DNA of 64,000 nucleotides from WTGJ01 sp965237765 (GTDB lineage Bacteria > Chloroflexota > Anaerolineae > Aggregatilineales > Phototrophicaceae). Shown here piece by piece: positions 27,241 through 35,043 of the stretch. The DNA is taken from assembly GCA_965237765.1 (NCBI GenBank), contig OZ250157.1:1240001-1304000 (forward strand). Reading direction: 5' to 3'. How positions within the stretch are numbered: the first letter of the stretch is position 1; each line of letters opens with the position of its first letter. A model generated the notes under the pieces. That model saw only the letters and a list, made by a program, of their open reading frames with translations. It ran no database searches and was not told the DNA's origin. Both the position numbers and the translations under genes were made by a program.

Positions 27241-28236
27241 TTACCATTCGCGCGGTACTTCTGCATCGACGCCCAATTTACGAAGCAAATCGGCCAGTTC
27301 CGGCGGTAGTGGCGAGTCAAAGTGCAGGCGTTCCGCCGTCGTCGGGTGCGTGAAGCGCAAACCGCTCGCGTGCAAGAAATGCCGCGGGAGCGCCAGCCTT
27401 TGCTTGCGATAGCCATAGACGCGGTCGCCCACCACCGGGCAACCGAGGAAGGACAACTGCGCGCGGATCTGGTGGGTGCGTCCGGTTTCTGGGCGGATTT
27501 CGAGCAGCGCCCGTCCGCCGCGTACAGCATCCAGCAGGACACGGTAGCGGCTGATCGCGCGCTTGCCGGTTCGCGCTACGCGGAAGCGATGGCGCTGCTG
27601 TGGGTCGCGGGAGAGCGGCGTATCGATGACGCCGCTGGCCTGGGGAGGCGTCTTCTCCACCAGCGCGATGTACCGTTTCTCGACCGTGCGCGCGGCGAAT
27701 TGCGCCTGCAGCGCCGTTTGCGCCGCTGCCTCGCGCGCGACGACGAGTAGCCCGCTCGTTTCCTTATCCAGCCGATGGACGATGCCAGCCCGCGCGTCTT
27801 GCGGCTGCAAAGTGCCAGCGCGCTGGGGGTCGACGACGACCCCGCGCAGCTCAGGCCAATGGGCGAGGAGGGCGTTCACCAGCGTGCCCTCGCGCTGACC
27901 GGCCCCCGGCTGCACGACCAACCCGGCGGGCTTCTCGAGCACGGCGAGCTGCGCATCTTCGTAATACCAGCGGAGCGGCAGGGGCTGCGCGGCGAGCGGC
28001 GCTGCTGGCGGTGGGAGGCGCGCGCTCAGCCACTCGCCGCCGCGCAAACGGCGCCCGGGATGACGCCAGACGCGGCCGTCCACGCGAACCGCGCCGTCGT
28101 TGATGATCTGTTGCAACTTCGCGCGGGAATATTCTGGCAGCTGCGCCTGAAGGGCGCGGTCGAGGCGCGCGGCGTGCTCGTTGAGCCAGCGGGGGTTGGT
28201 GTCGTCCGTGGTGGTGGGCAGGTTGGCTTGCGGCAT
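27241..28236 (-). CDS. rluD: RluD-family 23S rRNA pseudouridine synthase with a repeat insert beside the active site
   Basis: 331 residues: an S4-like RNA-binding domain (about 15-75) and the RluA-type catalytic domain. The catalytic motif H-R-L-D-K-E-T-S-G places the nucleophilic Asp at about residue 157. R-T-H-Q-I-R and the late G-D-x-V-Y-G block are present. Immediately before the catalytic motif, residues 140-149 (A-G-T-L-Q-P-Q-D-A-R) come from one copy of the 30-bp repeat. The family normally goes straight into a short G-I-V-H-R-L-D there. It modifies uridines of the large-subunit rRNA helix 69 region in typical members; the exact target is not certain. Confidence 0.88.
   Translation of the reverse strand: MPQANLPTTTDDTNPRWLNEHAARLDRALQAQLPEYSRAKLQQIINDGAVRVDGRVWRHPGRRLRGGEWLSARLPPPAAPLAAQPLPLRWYYEDAQLAVLEKPAGLVVQPGAGQREGTLVNALLAHWPELRGVVVDPQRAGTLQPQDARAGIVHRLDKETSGLLVVAREAAAQTALQAQFAARTVEKRYIALVEKTPPQASGVIDTPLSRDPQQRHRFRVARTGKRAISRYRVLLDAVRGGRALLEIRPETGRTHQIRAQLSFLGCPVVGDRVYGYRKQRLALPRHFLHASGLRFTHPTTAERLHFDSPLPPELADLLRKLGVDAEVPREW
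27792..27821 (-). repeat. Single 30-bp repeat inside rluD
   Basis: One unit with CTTGCGGCTGCAAAG and GTGCCAGC on the plus strand. The gene reads it on the opposite strand. The variant CTTGC (not CTTAC) avoids a TAA in this frame. Confidence 0.9.
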
Positions 28237-28331
28237 GAGTTGCGTCCATTCAGATGGGCACCGGCGAGCAGGGGCAGGCCGGGCAGGTGACAGTGACCAG
28301 TATGCTACAATATCCGCAGCATGCGCCAGCC

Positions 28332-28706
28332 ATGCGGCGCAGGAGGACTAACCTGGATTCCCTAACGCTCGCGCAACAGATTGCCGCGATCCTCGAAGAA
28401 CGTAAGGCTAGCGAGATCATACTGCTCGACTTGCGCCCGGAAGGGCTGATTGCTGATTTCTTCGTGATCGCCAGCGGCAGCAGCGCGCGCCAATTGCAGG
28501 CACTCAGCGTACATGTGCGCGATGGCGTCCGCCGCCAGGCCGAAACAAAGCCCGCGCTCGGCCAAGAAGGAGAGGCGGTCAGCGGCTGGATTTTGCTGGA
28601 TTATGGCGCGGTGGTCGTCCACCTCTTCCAGCCCGAGCAACGCGCTTATTACGACCTGGAAAGCCTCTGGGAGCCGGCCACGCAATTGTTGTTGAAAATA
28701 CAGTAG
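28332..28706 (+). CDS. rsfS: Ribosomal silencing factor RsfS
   Basis: About 117-124 residues of the Iojap/RsfS family, which binds L14 and blocks subunit joining in starvation. Landmarks: L-D-L-R-P-E-G, A-D-F-F-V-I-A-S-G-S-S-A-R-Q, the G-W-I-L-L-D-Y-G block and V-V-H-L-F. The start is notable: a full AGGAGG at 28341-28346 sits 6 bases before a CTG at 28353, giving L/M-D-S-L-T-L-A-Q, the usual family beginning. The ATG at 28332 lies upstream of that ribosome site and has none of its own. I list the ATG but think the CTG start is likely. Confidence 0.85.
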   Translation: MRRRRTNLDSLTLAQQIAAILEERKASEIILLDLRPEGLIADFFVIASGSSARQLQALSVHVRDGVRRQAETKPALGQEGEAVSGWILLDYGAVVVHLFQPEQRAYYDLESLWEPATQLLLKIQ

Positions 28707-28754
28707 GCGGCAAGCACCGGCTATTTCGAGCGCGGACAGGCGAAGCTACTTAAG

Positions 28755-29207
28755 TTACTTGCCGAAAACCCAGTGGTCGGTTACGCGATCCCAATCGAAA
28801 AGATCATCAGCGGTGAAGAACAGCCGAAGCTCGCGTTCGGCGCTGGCCATGCTGTCGGAAGCGTGGACGAGGTTGCGCCCGACCTCCAGCGCAAAATCAC
28901 CGCGGATGCTGCCGGGCGTCGCGTCACGCGGGTTAGTAGTGCCGATGGTCGCGCGCGCGGCCGTGATGGCTGATGGTCCTTCCAGCGCCATCACGACGAC
29001 CGGCGAGGCGGTGATATAGGCGACCAGTTCCTCAAAGAAGGGCTTACCGGCATGCTCGGCATAGTGGGCGCGCGCCAACTCCTCGGGCACCTGTAGCCAT
29101 TTCATACCGACGATGCGGAAGCCACGCTGCTCGAAGCGCATCAGGATGGTGCCACAAAGCCCGCGCTGCACGGCATCAGGCTTGAGGATGATTAGGGTTC
29201 GTTCCAC
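28755..29207 (-). CDS. ndk: Nucleoside diphosphate kinase
   Basis: 150 residues. Opens E-R-T-L-I-I-L-K-P-D-A-V, has the phosphate-binding R-G-D-F-A motif, and the active site N-L-V-H-A-S-D-S whose His carries the phosphoryl group. It balances NTP pools. The GTG at 29207 is chosen because it gives the family N-terminus and AGGAG lies upstream; the open frame to 29270 has no support. Confidence 0.94.
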   Translation of the reverse strand: MERTLIILKPDAVQRGLCGTILMRFEQRGFRIVGMKWLQVPEELARAHYAEHAGKPFFEELVAYITASPVVVMALEGPSAITAARATIGTTNPRDATPGSIRGDFALEVGRNLVHASDSMASAERELRLFFTADDLFDWDRVTDHWVFGK

Positions 29208-29280
29208 GGGTCGCGCTCCTGTCGTTGCGCCTACGCGGGCGATTGTGCGGCATAGGGGCGCCGCCCGCAAGGGTAGGCGA

Positions 29281-29925
29281 TCAGCGCGCTACGGACTCTT
29301 CGTGGGAGAGGGCTGCGAGCGCGCGTTGGTAGCTGGCGCAGGCATCTTCCAGCCGCCCGAGCGCGCGCTGCACATCGCCAAGGATCTGGTGAATGGCGGC
29401 ATCGCGCGGCTGCACCTGGGCGAGCGCCGCCAGATCCTCCGCGCAGGGGGCGAGCCCGGGGCCAGCGGGTAGCAGGGTGGCGTACGCGGCGAGGGCGGCG
29501 CTGAGGTCGCCATCGCGCGCGTGTTGGCGGGCGCGCTGGAGCTGGGATTGGGCGGATTCTTCGGCGGTTTCCTGTTCGTGGAGGAGGGCGGACTCATCCT
29601 CTGCTGTGAATTCGTGATCAGCGAGCGCGTCCGTATCCACAGCGCGCGCGTCTTCGTCGCTGGGTATTGCGGCGCGGTCAGCGGGCAGGGATTCATCGCC
29701 AGCTTCCGACGCGGCCATCGTGCGCGCGGCGATCACCGTAAGCCACGCTATGCCAGCCACCGCGTCCGTTTCTTCTGCCGCGGCCATTTCCGCCGCCGCC
29801 AGCGGCAGCAGCAAGCCCTCTTGCGCGTCGCGCGTGCGGATTTCCGTCGTCAGCTGCGCGAGCCAGGCACTACCGGGCATGCGCTCACAATCGTGCCGGG
29901 CCAGGACCGTGGGTTGCCAGTTCAT
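29281..29925 (-). CDS. TPR-containing protein, second gene of a two-gene operon
   Basis: 214 residues, Ala/Glu-rich, with helical repeats; the C-terminal part (A-I-H-Q-I-L-G-D-V-Q-R-A-L-G-R and the following helix) looks like a TPR pair. The ATG at 29925 overlaps the stop of the upstream gene (ATGA), a standard coupling. A scaffold or assembly role is possible; no enzyme motif is seen. Confidence 0.65.
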   Translation of the reverse strand: MNWQPTVLARHDCERMPGSAWLAQLTTEIRTRDAQEGLLLPLAAAEMAAAEETDAVAGIAWLTVIAARTMAASEAGDESLPADRAAIPSDEDARAVDTDALADHEFTAEDESALLHEQETAEESAQSQLQRARQHARDGDLSAALAAYATLLPAGPGLAPCAEDLAALAQVQPRDAAIHQILGDVQRALGRLEDACASYQRALAALSHEESVAR

Positions 29926-30488
29926 TCGCGCAGCCAATCGGGCTGCGGCGCGCCCGCCCGCTGGCGTCTTTCTGCTAGAGATTGCCACCAGGCCGGCAAG
30001 CGGCGGAACGCGAATCGCCCCAGCATACCGCTCCTCAGCCCTGTCGCAGGCGGCGGCGAAGAAACCTGCATCGAGATAGGGGTTGCGGTGTTTTGCGGCC
30101 GCAAAATGCCGGCACGCGCCTCTTGCGGCCGCAAAGTGCCGGCACGCGCCTCTTGCGCCGCAGGGGAGGAAGAAACCCGCGTCACGCGCGGCTTGTGGCT
30201 ATGCGCGAATGCCCGCGGTTGTGCGGTCGCCGGATTCACGGACGGAGCAGGGTGATCCGCCGCGGTACCCGCCACTTCATCCAGCCAAGAGAGGTCGCGC
30301 GCCTCTTGCGGGCGGGCGCCGGTTTCGGGCGGGAGCATGACCGCATCTTGCGGCCGCAAAGTGCTGGCACGCGCGTCTTGCGGCTGCGAAGTGCCAGCAC
30401 GCGCGTCTTGCGGCCGCAAAGTGCTGGCACGCGCTTCCTCGCGCGTCAATCCCGTTAGCCAGTCGGGTAAGGAGGGGTCTTCTTGCAT
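29922..30488 (-). CDS. Unknown P-D-W-L protein largely built from palindromic repeats
   Basis: 188 residues. The N-terminus L-P-D-W-L-T-G-L is a motif seen at the start of some Chloroflexota TPR proteins. Residues about 18-50 and 110-135 are encoded by two clusters of the 30-bp repeat read as T-L-R-P-Q-E-A-R-A-G. A basic C-terminal segment ends P-D-W-L-R-E, echoing the start. The remainder has low complexity and no enzyme motif. It is coupled to the TPR gene downstream. Confidence 0.55.
   Translation of the reverse strand: MQEDPSLPDWLTGLTREEARASTLRPQDARAGTSQPQDARASTLRPQDAVMLPPETGARPQEARDLSWLDEVAGTAADHPAPSVNPATAQPRAFAHSHKPRVTRVSSSPAAQEARAGTLRPQEARAGILRPQNTATPISMQVSSPPPATGLRSGMLGRFAFRRLPAWWQSLAERRQRAGAPQPDWLRE
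30086..30160 (-). repeat. Two 30-bp repeats plus a partial copy
   Basis: Units at 30086-30115 and 30116-30145, then a truncated copy to about 30160. All have CTTGCGG or TTTGCGG, keeping the minus-strand frame open. Confidence 0.85.
30341..30430 (-). repeat. Three tandem 30-bp repeats with a decayed flank
   Basis: Units at 30341, 30371 and 30401; all carry CTTGC. A decayed copy lies near 30297-30330, where R-P-Q-E-A-R is again encoded on the minus strand. Confidence 0.9.
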
Positions 30489-30777
30489 GGGGTTCCTGTC
30501 ATTCCGTCAGCAGGCATTGTATGCGTTTGAGGGATTCACGCTGGCGGATGGGCACGCGCGCGTCTTACGGCTGCGAAAGGCGATCCTGCCGGATCGCGCG
30601 CACGCGCGTCTTGCGGCCGCGAAGTGCCCGTACGCGCGTCTTACGGCTGCGAAGTGCCAGCACGCGCGTCTTACGGCTGCGAAGTGCCAGCACGCGCAGC
30701 CAGGGGCATATTCGCGCCGTGGGGCCGCGCGGTCTATGATGGCGGGGCAGGACCGTTGGCTGGGAGGAGGAGGCGCG
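30489..30777. other. Repeat-filled gap between divergent genes
   Basis: About 290 bases upstream of the cupin gene, open in the cupin frame but without a ribosome site at its ATG codons. It consists mostly of three to four copies of the 30-bp repeat. I see no independent gene here. Confidence 0.5.
30556..30693 (+). repeat. Three full and one partial 30-bp repeats upstream of the cupin gene
   Basis: Full units at 30604, 30634 and 30664, and a 5' partial copy at 30556-30585. The units mix CTTGC and CTTAC, as expected if the region is non-coding or read in a frame tolerant of both. Confidence 0.85.
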
Positions 30778-31302
30778 ATGAACGAAGGATTGACCCCCGG
30801 GCGCTCGATCGCCATCATTCGCGATTTGGAGCGGCTATTGGCGGAGGAGGCGGTGCGCACGGCGCTGGAGGAGCGGCTGGCCGCGGCGCGCGCGGCCCTG
30901 GCGGAAGGGACAGAGGATTGGGCGATGCAGCGGGTGCCGCTGACGCTCTTTGGCGTGGGGTTGCCGCCTGAATTGCGCGCGGCGCGCGTATCGGTGTTTC
31001 GCGGTGGCAGCGCGGCGCGCATCGAGCGGCACGAGAACGCCGACCAGTTTTCCTGTTTGCTGCGCGGCGCGCTGACGATTCACGTTTGGGAGCAGGGTAG
31101 CTGGCAGGCGCGCCAATTTCGGGCCGATGGGCACGCCCAGCAGCGCATCAGCTACGTCGCCCGCGGGCTCTGGCACCACCCGATCTGCCCGGATGAGGGC
31201 ATGTGCGAGCTGGTCGGCTTCCACACGGCGACACCGGCGGAGCTGATCGATGAATACGCGGCGACGCGGGAGGAGGCGGAGGGGGCGCGTGCGGGCACTT
31301 AG
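30778..31302 (+). CDS. Cupin-like protein
   Basis: 174 residues. An N-terminal helix pair (to about residue 45) precedes a small beta-barrel with R-I-E-R-H-E-N-A-D-Q-F and H-P-I-C-P-D-E-G, cupin-like metal or ligand motifs. The ATG follows GGGAGGAGGAGG, a much better start than any in the repeat-filled frame upstream. The last residues (A-R-A-G-T) and the stop codon are supplied by a copy of the 30-bp repeat. Function unknown. Confidence 0.7.
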   Translation: MNEGLTPGRSIAIIRDLERLLAEEAVRTALEERLAAARAALAEGTEDWAMQRVPLTLFGVGLPPELRAARVSVFRGGSAARIERHENADQFSCLLRGALTIHVWEQGSWQARQFRADGHAQQRISYVARGLWHHPICPDEGMCELVGFHTATPAELIDEYAATREEAEGARAGT

Positions 31303-31318
31303 CGGCCGTGAGAGAGGG
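31289..31318 (-). repeat. Variant 30-bp repeat supplying the cupin stop codon
   Basis: Reverse-orientation unit in which the usual ACTTCG is ACTTAG, giving the TAG that ends the cupin frame. GCGGCCGT is retained. Confidence 0.7.
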
Positions 31319-31345
31319 GGTAGGGGATTCTCGATTCTTGACGTG

Positions 31346-31465
31346 TCAGGTACGCTGCCTTCTTACGATGTCGGACATTTGCCGAATATCGGGCACACCA
31401 TTTGCTGTAACTGGCACAACAACCTCAATCTTGTGTAATTTAGGGGTACGCGCATAATTGTAACG
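31346..31465 (-). pseudogene. Severed C-terminal tail of the restriction-modification fusion
   Basis: About 39 codons in the same frame after the amber stop, matching the end of Type I/IIG recognition domains (V-V-V-P-V-T-A-N-G-V-P-D, then the basic ending V-R-R-Q-R-T). No ribosome site or start codon of its own. Confidence 0.65.
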
Positions 31466-33658
31466 CTATGCGTTGATCACTGTGATTGCCTCACAAAGAT
31501 ACAATATAGCAAGTGGGTTTTCGATTAAATCCCTCGTGGGTTGAATGACAAGTGCATGACCTGAAACTGCCGAAAACCAATATGGGTGCCAAAACGCCTC
31601 GCAAGGCCTTGTATTGTGACGAGTTGAAATAGTAATACAATTTTCGAAACACAATTCTTCAGGTACGTCCAACCAAGCTGCAACACCGTTATTAAGGTAT
31701 GTCGAAGCAACTACCGGGACACGGCCTTTTTGAAAATCTTTAAGTGCTCTAATGGGGGCCTTGATCTCTTTCTCCATAAATGGCGCAAGTGAAAAAGTGC
31801 CTGTCCTCTCAACATCTACAACTGGTGGCACTCTTAATGCTGCTCTTTGTGCAGACGCTTCGGACTGAATAGTGCGAAATGCCGCATATATGGCTTGTGC
31901 TCCGCCAGGTATATAAACTTCGGGCGAGAAATCGCAATTTACACCGTGCTCTAGAGTAGTGACGCATTGTTCACGTGGGAGCACTTTATCGACAGGCTGT
32001 CCGAGCAAAAAGCGACGTAAACTATCGGTCATTAGTTCCAAATTATCTGTCGCCTCATACTCAGATAACATCTTCGACTTCCTCGGGCGATGATCGTCGT
32101 CGAATAGACAACCCAAAAAAACAGGAGCACGCTTGTCGTGAGGATGGTGTGCCTCCAAGACCAAAGCATAGGTCGCTTCGGCTACGGGATAGAATAGGTT
32201 TTTGTCGAATTTTACACATGCTCGAATTGAATGGCGTTTTAGTAGTTCTCGCCTCCAGTTCTTGTACGAAACTCCAGCAATTACAACGGCGGGTAAAACA
32301 GCGAACAAAAGCCCTCCAGGGAGCATTTGCCGAAGACCATAATCGACAAACTCTGTTTCTTTGTTACGCTTAAGTTTAAATGGCGGGTTCATTAACACGC
32401 GGGAAAACGGCCTGTTACCGCCTTCGGGAACAATATCACCTGGAAGTGTGTACCAGACGTTTCCATCACGAAGCCAAAATTCATGGTCAAAACAGTTGCC
32501 ATCATAGACACGTGATTTCCCATCGCCACGGAAGATCATATTTACAATTGCTAAACCGTATACATCGTCTCTTTGCTCGATACCGAACAAGCCGCTACAA
32601 CGGAAATGATCATAAGCATGAGGGGTTTTTTTCCTAATATATTCCATGGCAGAAATCAGGAACCCACCCGTACCGCAAGCTGGATCGAATATGCGATCGC
32701 GTGGACCAACCCCTAGTACATCAACGGCAAATTTAGTTATGTGACGTGGCGTTAGCACGATACCCATTTCTTTCGCGCCGTTGGCATATTTCAAAAAGGT
32801 CTCATAGAATTTTCCCAGTGCATCATCTCCACTGTTTATAGCTGATCTAATATTCATTTCCCGAAGATGCTGCAAAGTCTCGATGATAGCCTTGCGATAT
32901 TTCCTGTGGTTTTTTTCGGTCGCGGGAAGAGTCAACTTTATGACATTCGCAAAATCCTCCTTGCCATGTTGCCTTAGCAGGTCCTCAATCAATCCATTTA
33001 TTTCGCGCATTAATGCACTAGGTTGAGCATGAATTCGAAGGTTGCCATCTTGAGCCAATGCCAACAGGAGAGCTGCCATTATGCTCGCTCTATCACCAAC
33101 GGGAATTTCGTTCTCATGTAAAGTCTCATTGATAGCATTAGCCTTCTTAAGAAATCGCACTGGATCATCATCAAATAATGCAAGCCGATGATTATTAGCA
33201 GTGAGAATGTGCTGGCATTGCGCTAGAGATAAAAAACCCGTGGTCTCATAGTTGTTGATTGCCACTTCACGCCACTCTTGCCCATCCCAGTAAGAGGTCG
33301 CGACGAAAAACGATTGGTCAGGAGTGCCAGCGATTCCAGTGGCAAATCGACCAATTGCCGGACTCAACCCATTGATTCGGTCCGCATATACTTGTGCTTC
33401 ATGGAGAGCCTTGCCGAGCTCGTTATGGTTTCGTTTGGCCTCGATGACCCAATAACGGGGACCACCATCCCACGGAATGACAACTATGTTTTCGGGAACC
33501 GACTTGCCTAGAGATTCAGTTAACAAGGAGTCATGGTTGCGGAACTCACTTTGGGTATAGACCGCGCCGCCTTTAGCAGGATTGCTGGTATCCCAGCCAA
33601 GGTTGTCGAGAACTTGCTGAATGTAAGGATATGTCCGAAATTCGCTATCTCCATGCAT
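31466..33658 (-). CDS. Restriction-modification fusion (nuclease plus N6-adenine methylase), C-terminus cut by an in-frame amber codon
   Basis: 730 residues from ATG at 33658 (GAGGAAG ribosome site). The N-terminal HsdR/Type I-like nuclease segment has V-I-E-A-K-R at 71-76 (ExK of PD-(D/E)xK). The central N6 methylase has D-P-A-C-G-T-G-G-F at 325-333 and N-P-P-F at 424-427. A target-recognition region follows from about 560. The reading frame stops at TAG 31466-31468, but the same frame continues past it as R-Y-N-Y-A-R-T-P-K-L-H-K-I and V-P-V-T-A-N-G-V-P-D to a TGA at 31346, the expected end of such proteins. Base composition is AT-rich, suggesting transfer. Likely truncated or dependent on amber readthrough. 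Confidence 0.85.
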   Translation of the reverse strand: MHGDSEFRTYPYIQQVLDNLGWDTSNPAKGGAVYTQSEFRNHDSLLTESLGKSVPENIVVIPWDGGPRYWVIEAKRNHNELGKALHEAQVYADRINGLSPAIGRFATGIAGTPDQSFFVATSYWDGQEWREVAINNYETTGFLSLAQCQHILTANNHRLALFDDDPVRFLKKANAINETLHENEIPVGDRASIMAALLLALAQDGNLRIHAQPSALMREINGLIEDLLRQHGKEDFANVIKLTLPATEKNHRKYRKAIIETLQHLREMNIRSAINSGDDALGKFYETFLKYANGAKEMGIVLTPRHITKFAVDVLGVGPRDRIFDPACGTGGFLISAMEYIRKKTPHAYDHFRCSGLFGIEQRDDVYGLAIVNMIFRGDGKSRVYDGNCFDHEFWLRDGNVWYTLPGDIVPEGGNRPFSRVLMNPPFKLKRNKETEFVDYGLRQMLPGGLLFAVLPAVVIAGVSYKNWRRELLKRHSIRACVKFDKNLFYPVAEATYALVLEAHHPHDKRAPVFLGCLFDDDHRPRKSKMLSEYEATDNLELMTDSLRRFLLGQPVDKVLPREQCVTTLEHGVNCDFSPEVYIPGGAQAIYAAFRTIQSEASAQRAALRVPPVVDVERTGTFSLAPFMEKEIKAPIRALKDFQKGRVPVVASTYLNNGVAAWLDVPEELCFENCITISTRHNTRPCEAFWHPYWFSAVSGHALVIQPTRDLIENPLAILYLCEAITVINA

Positions 33659-33737
33659 AATTCACTTCCTCCACACATGAATAGCAGACAACAAACATAG
33701 TTAGCATAGACTATCGCATGAGGTAGGTGGAATGCTA

Positions 33738-33766
33738 TTGACACGAATATTACGATGATGTATCAT
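33738..33766 (+). promoter_or_regulatory. Near-consensus promoter for a short transcript
   Basis: TTGACA at 33738-33743, exactly 17 bases, then TATCAT at 33761-33766. No plus-strand gene follows; a terminator begins about 35 bases later. Confidence 0.6.
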
Positions 33767-33772
33767 CTTCTT

Positions 33773-33828
33773 ACCCCGCCAGCGATAGTATCGCTGGCCC
33801 GACGCCCCGAAAGGGGCGTCCCTTTTTG
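33773..33828 (+). ncRNA. Candidate small RNA of about 55 nt with two hairpins
   Basis: Downstream of a near-perfect promoter come a 9-bp stem (GCCAGCGAT with ATCGCTGGC, 33778-33798) and then a terminator stem. The transcript lies between the start of the restriction-modification gene and the end of the oxidase gene, both on the minus strand, so it would run convergent with neither start. Expression is inferred only from sequence. Confidence 0.45.
33801..33828 (+). terminator. Rho-independent terminator
   Basis: GACGCCCC, GAAA loop and GGGGCGTC form a perfect 8-bp stem followed by CCTTTTTG. The T-run is on the plus strand. Confidence 0.75.
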
Positions 33829-33871
33829 TGAGGAATTTGTTGTGGTGCCGGGGCCTGCTGCTCCGGTCGCT

Positions 33872-35011
33872 TCAACCCAGCCGCGCCGCATCCAGGCAGC
33901 CCGCTTCCCGCCCTTCCAGCAGCATTTCCACCGCCCGCTCGGCCACGCCGGCCGCCAGCGCCAGGCCGTTGCCGTTGAAACCGAGCGCGAAGCCGACCTG
34001 CGGCAGCCCCGGCAAACACCCGACAATTGGCAAGCCATCGGCGCTGAAGCCCATGATGCCCGCCCAGCGCCGCGCGACCGGCGCCAGGACATCCGGGAAA
34101 TGCAGGCGGCGGTAGGCATCGATTTCCGCCTGGACGGCGGGCGTGATGCGGTCTTCGCTCGTGTTGTCTTCCTGGGTGCGGTGCGGCGCGCGGCCGCCGC
34201 CGAGCAGGAAGCGGCCATCGAAGGTCTCGCGGAAATACCAATGGCCATAATCGGCGTAGCCGCAGGTGGCGAGCGCGGGTGTGGATAGCGGCTCGGTCAC
34301 CGTGCATTGGGCGCGGACGGGCACGATTTTGCCGTGGAAATAAGGGTGCAGCAGCGGCGCGTAGCCATTCACGCAGATTAATGCCTGGCGCGCGCGAATG
34401 CGGTAGCGCCGACTCAATACGAGGAGGCTACCAGCCGACTCCGCCTCGATGCCATATACCTCGTTGTTCTCGAGCAGCGTCGCGCCGCTCTGCGTGAAGA
34501 CGGATTGCAGCAATTCCATGGGCTGGACGGCGGCATCACCGTGGCGCTCGAGGGCGGCGTGGTAGCCGCGGCCGAGGGGGTCGCGCGCGTGGTATTGCTG
34601 CTCGATGCCAGCGGCGTCCATGGCGCGGGTGGCCAGCTCGATATCGCGCGCTTCGGCCGGCGTTTCGGCGAGCAGGAGGGTGCCCGTTTGGACGATGCGG
34701 GCGCGCCCTTCACCCCAGCCGCGCCAGTGCGCATGGGTGCGTTGGGAGAGCGCCCAGAGCTCGCGCACGGTCGCCGCGCCATAGCGCTCGCAGGCGAGGT
34801 GGTAATAGGCGTCGATGCCGCTCAGGAGGAAGCCGGCGTTGCGGCTGCTGGCGCCGAGCCCGAGCCCGCGCGCGTCGGTGATGGTTACCTGGCGGCCGGC
34901 GGCCGCGGCGAAGAGGGCGGCGCTGCAGCCGGTGAGCCCCGCGCCGATGACGAGGAAATCGGCTTCATAAAGCGGCGGTTCGGGGTCGGTTTGCCAATGG
35001 GAGACGGTCAC
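33872..35011 (-). CDS. FAD-dependent amine/D-amino-acid oxidase family protein
   Basis: 379-residue DAO-superfamily oxidase. The dinucleotide motif G-A-G-L-T-G-C-S-A-A is near the N-terminus, followed by G-A-S-S-R-N-A-G-F, typical of gamma-glutamylputrescine oxidase-like enzymes. The C-terminal FAD motif is G-F-N-G-N-G-L-A-L-A. The GTG at 35011 is preferred because the frame further upstream runs into the restriction endonuclease gene. The substrate is probably an amino acid or polyamine derivative; specificity cannot be read. High GC, unlike the flanking islets. Confidence 0.82.
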   Translation of the reverse strand: MTVSHWQTDPEPPLYEADFLVIGAGLTGCSAALFAAAAGRQVTITDARGLGLGASSRNAGFLLSGIDAYYHLACERYGAATVRELWALSQRTHAHWRGWGEGRARIVQTGTLLLAETPAEARDIELATRAMDAAGIEQQYHARDPLGRGYHAALERHGDAAVQPMELLQSVFTQSGATLLENNEVYGIEAESAGSLLVLSRRYRIRARQALICVNGYAPLLHPYFHGKIVPVRAQCTVTEPLSTPALATCGYADYGHWYFRETFDGRFLLGGGRAPHRTQEDNTSEDRITPAVQAEIDAYRRLHFPDVLAPVARRWAGIMGFSADGLPIVGCLPGLPQVGFALGFNGNGLALAAGVAERAVEMLLEGREAGCLDAARLG

Positions 35012-35043
35012 GGGGGATAATAAACGAGATGGCGGGGCTGGGG

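Noticed and set aside
30337..31302. A longer cupin protein starting at 30337 or 30487
   Set aside because: The extension consists of repeat units and has no ribosome site; the ATG at 30778 has a very strong one.
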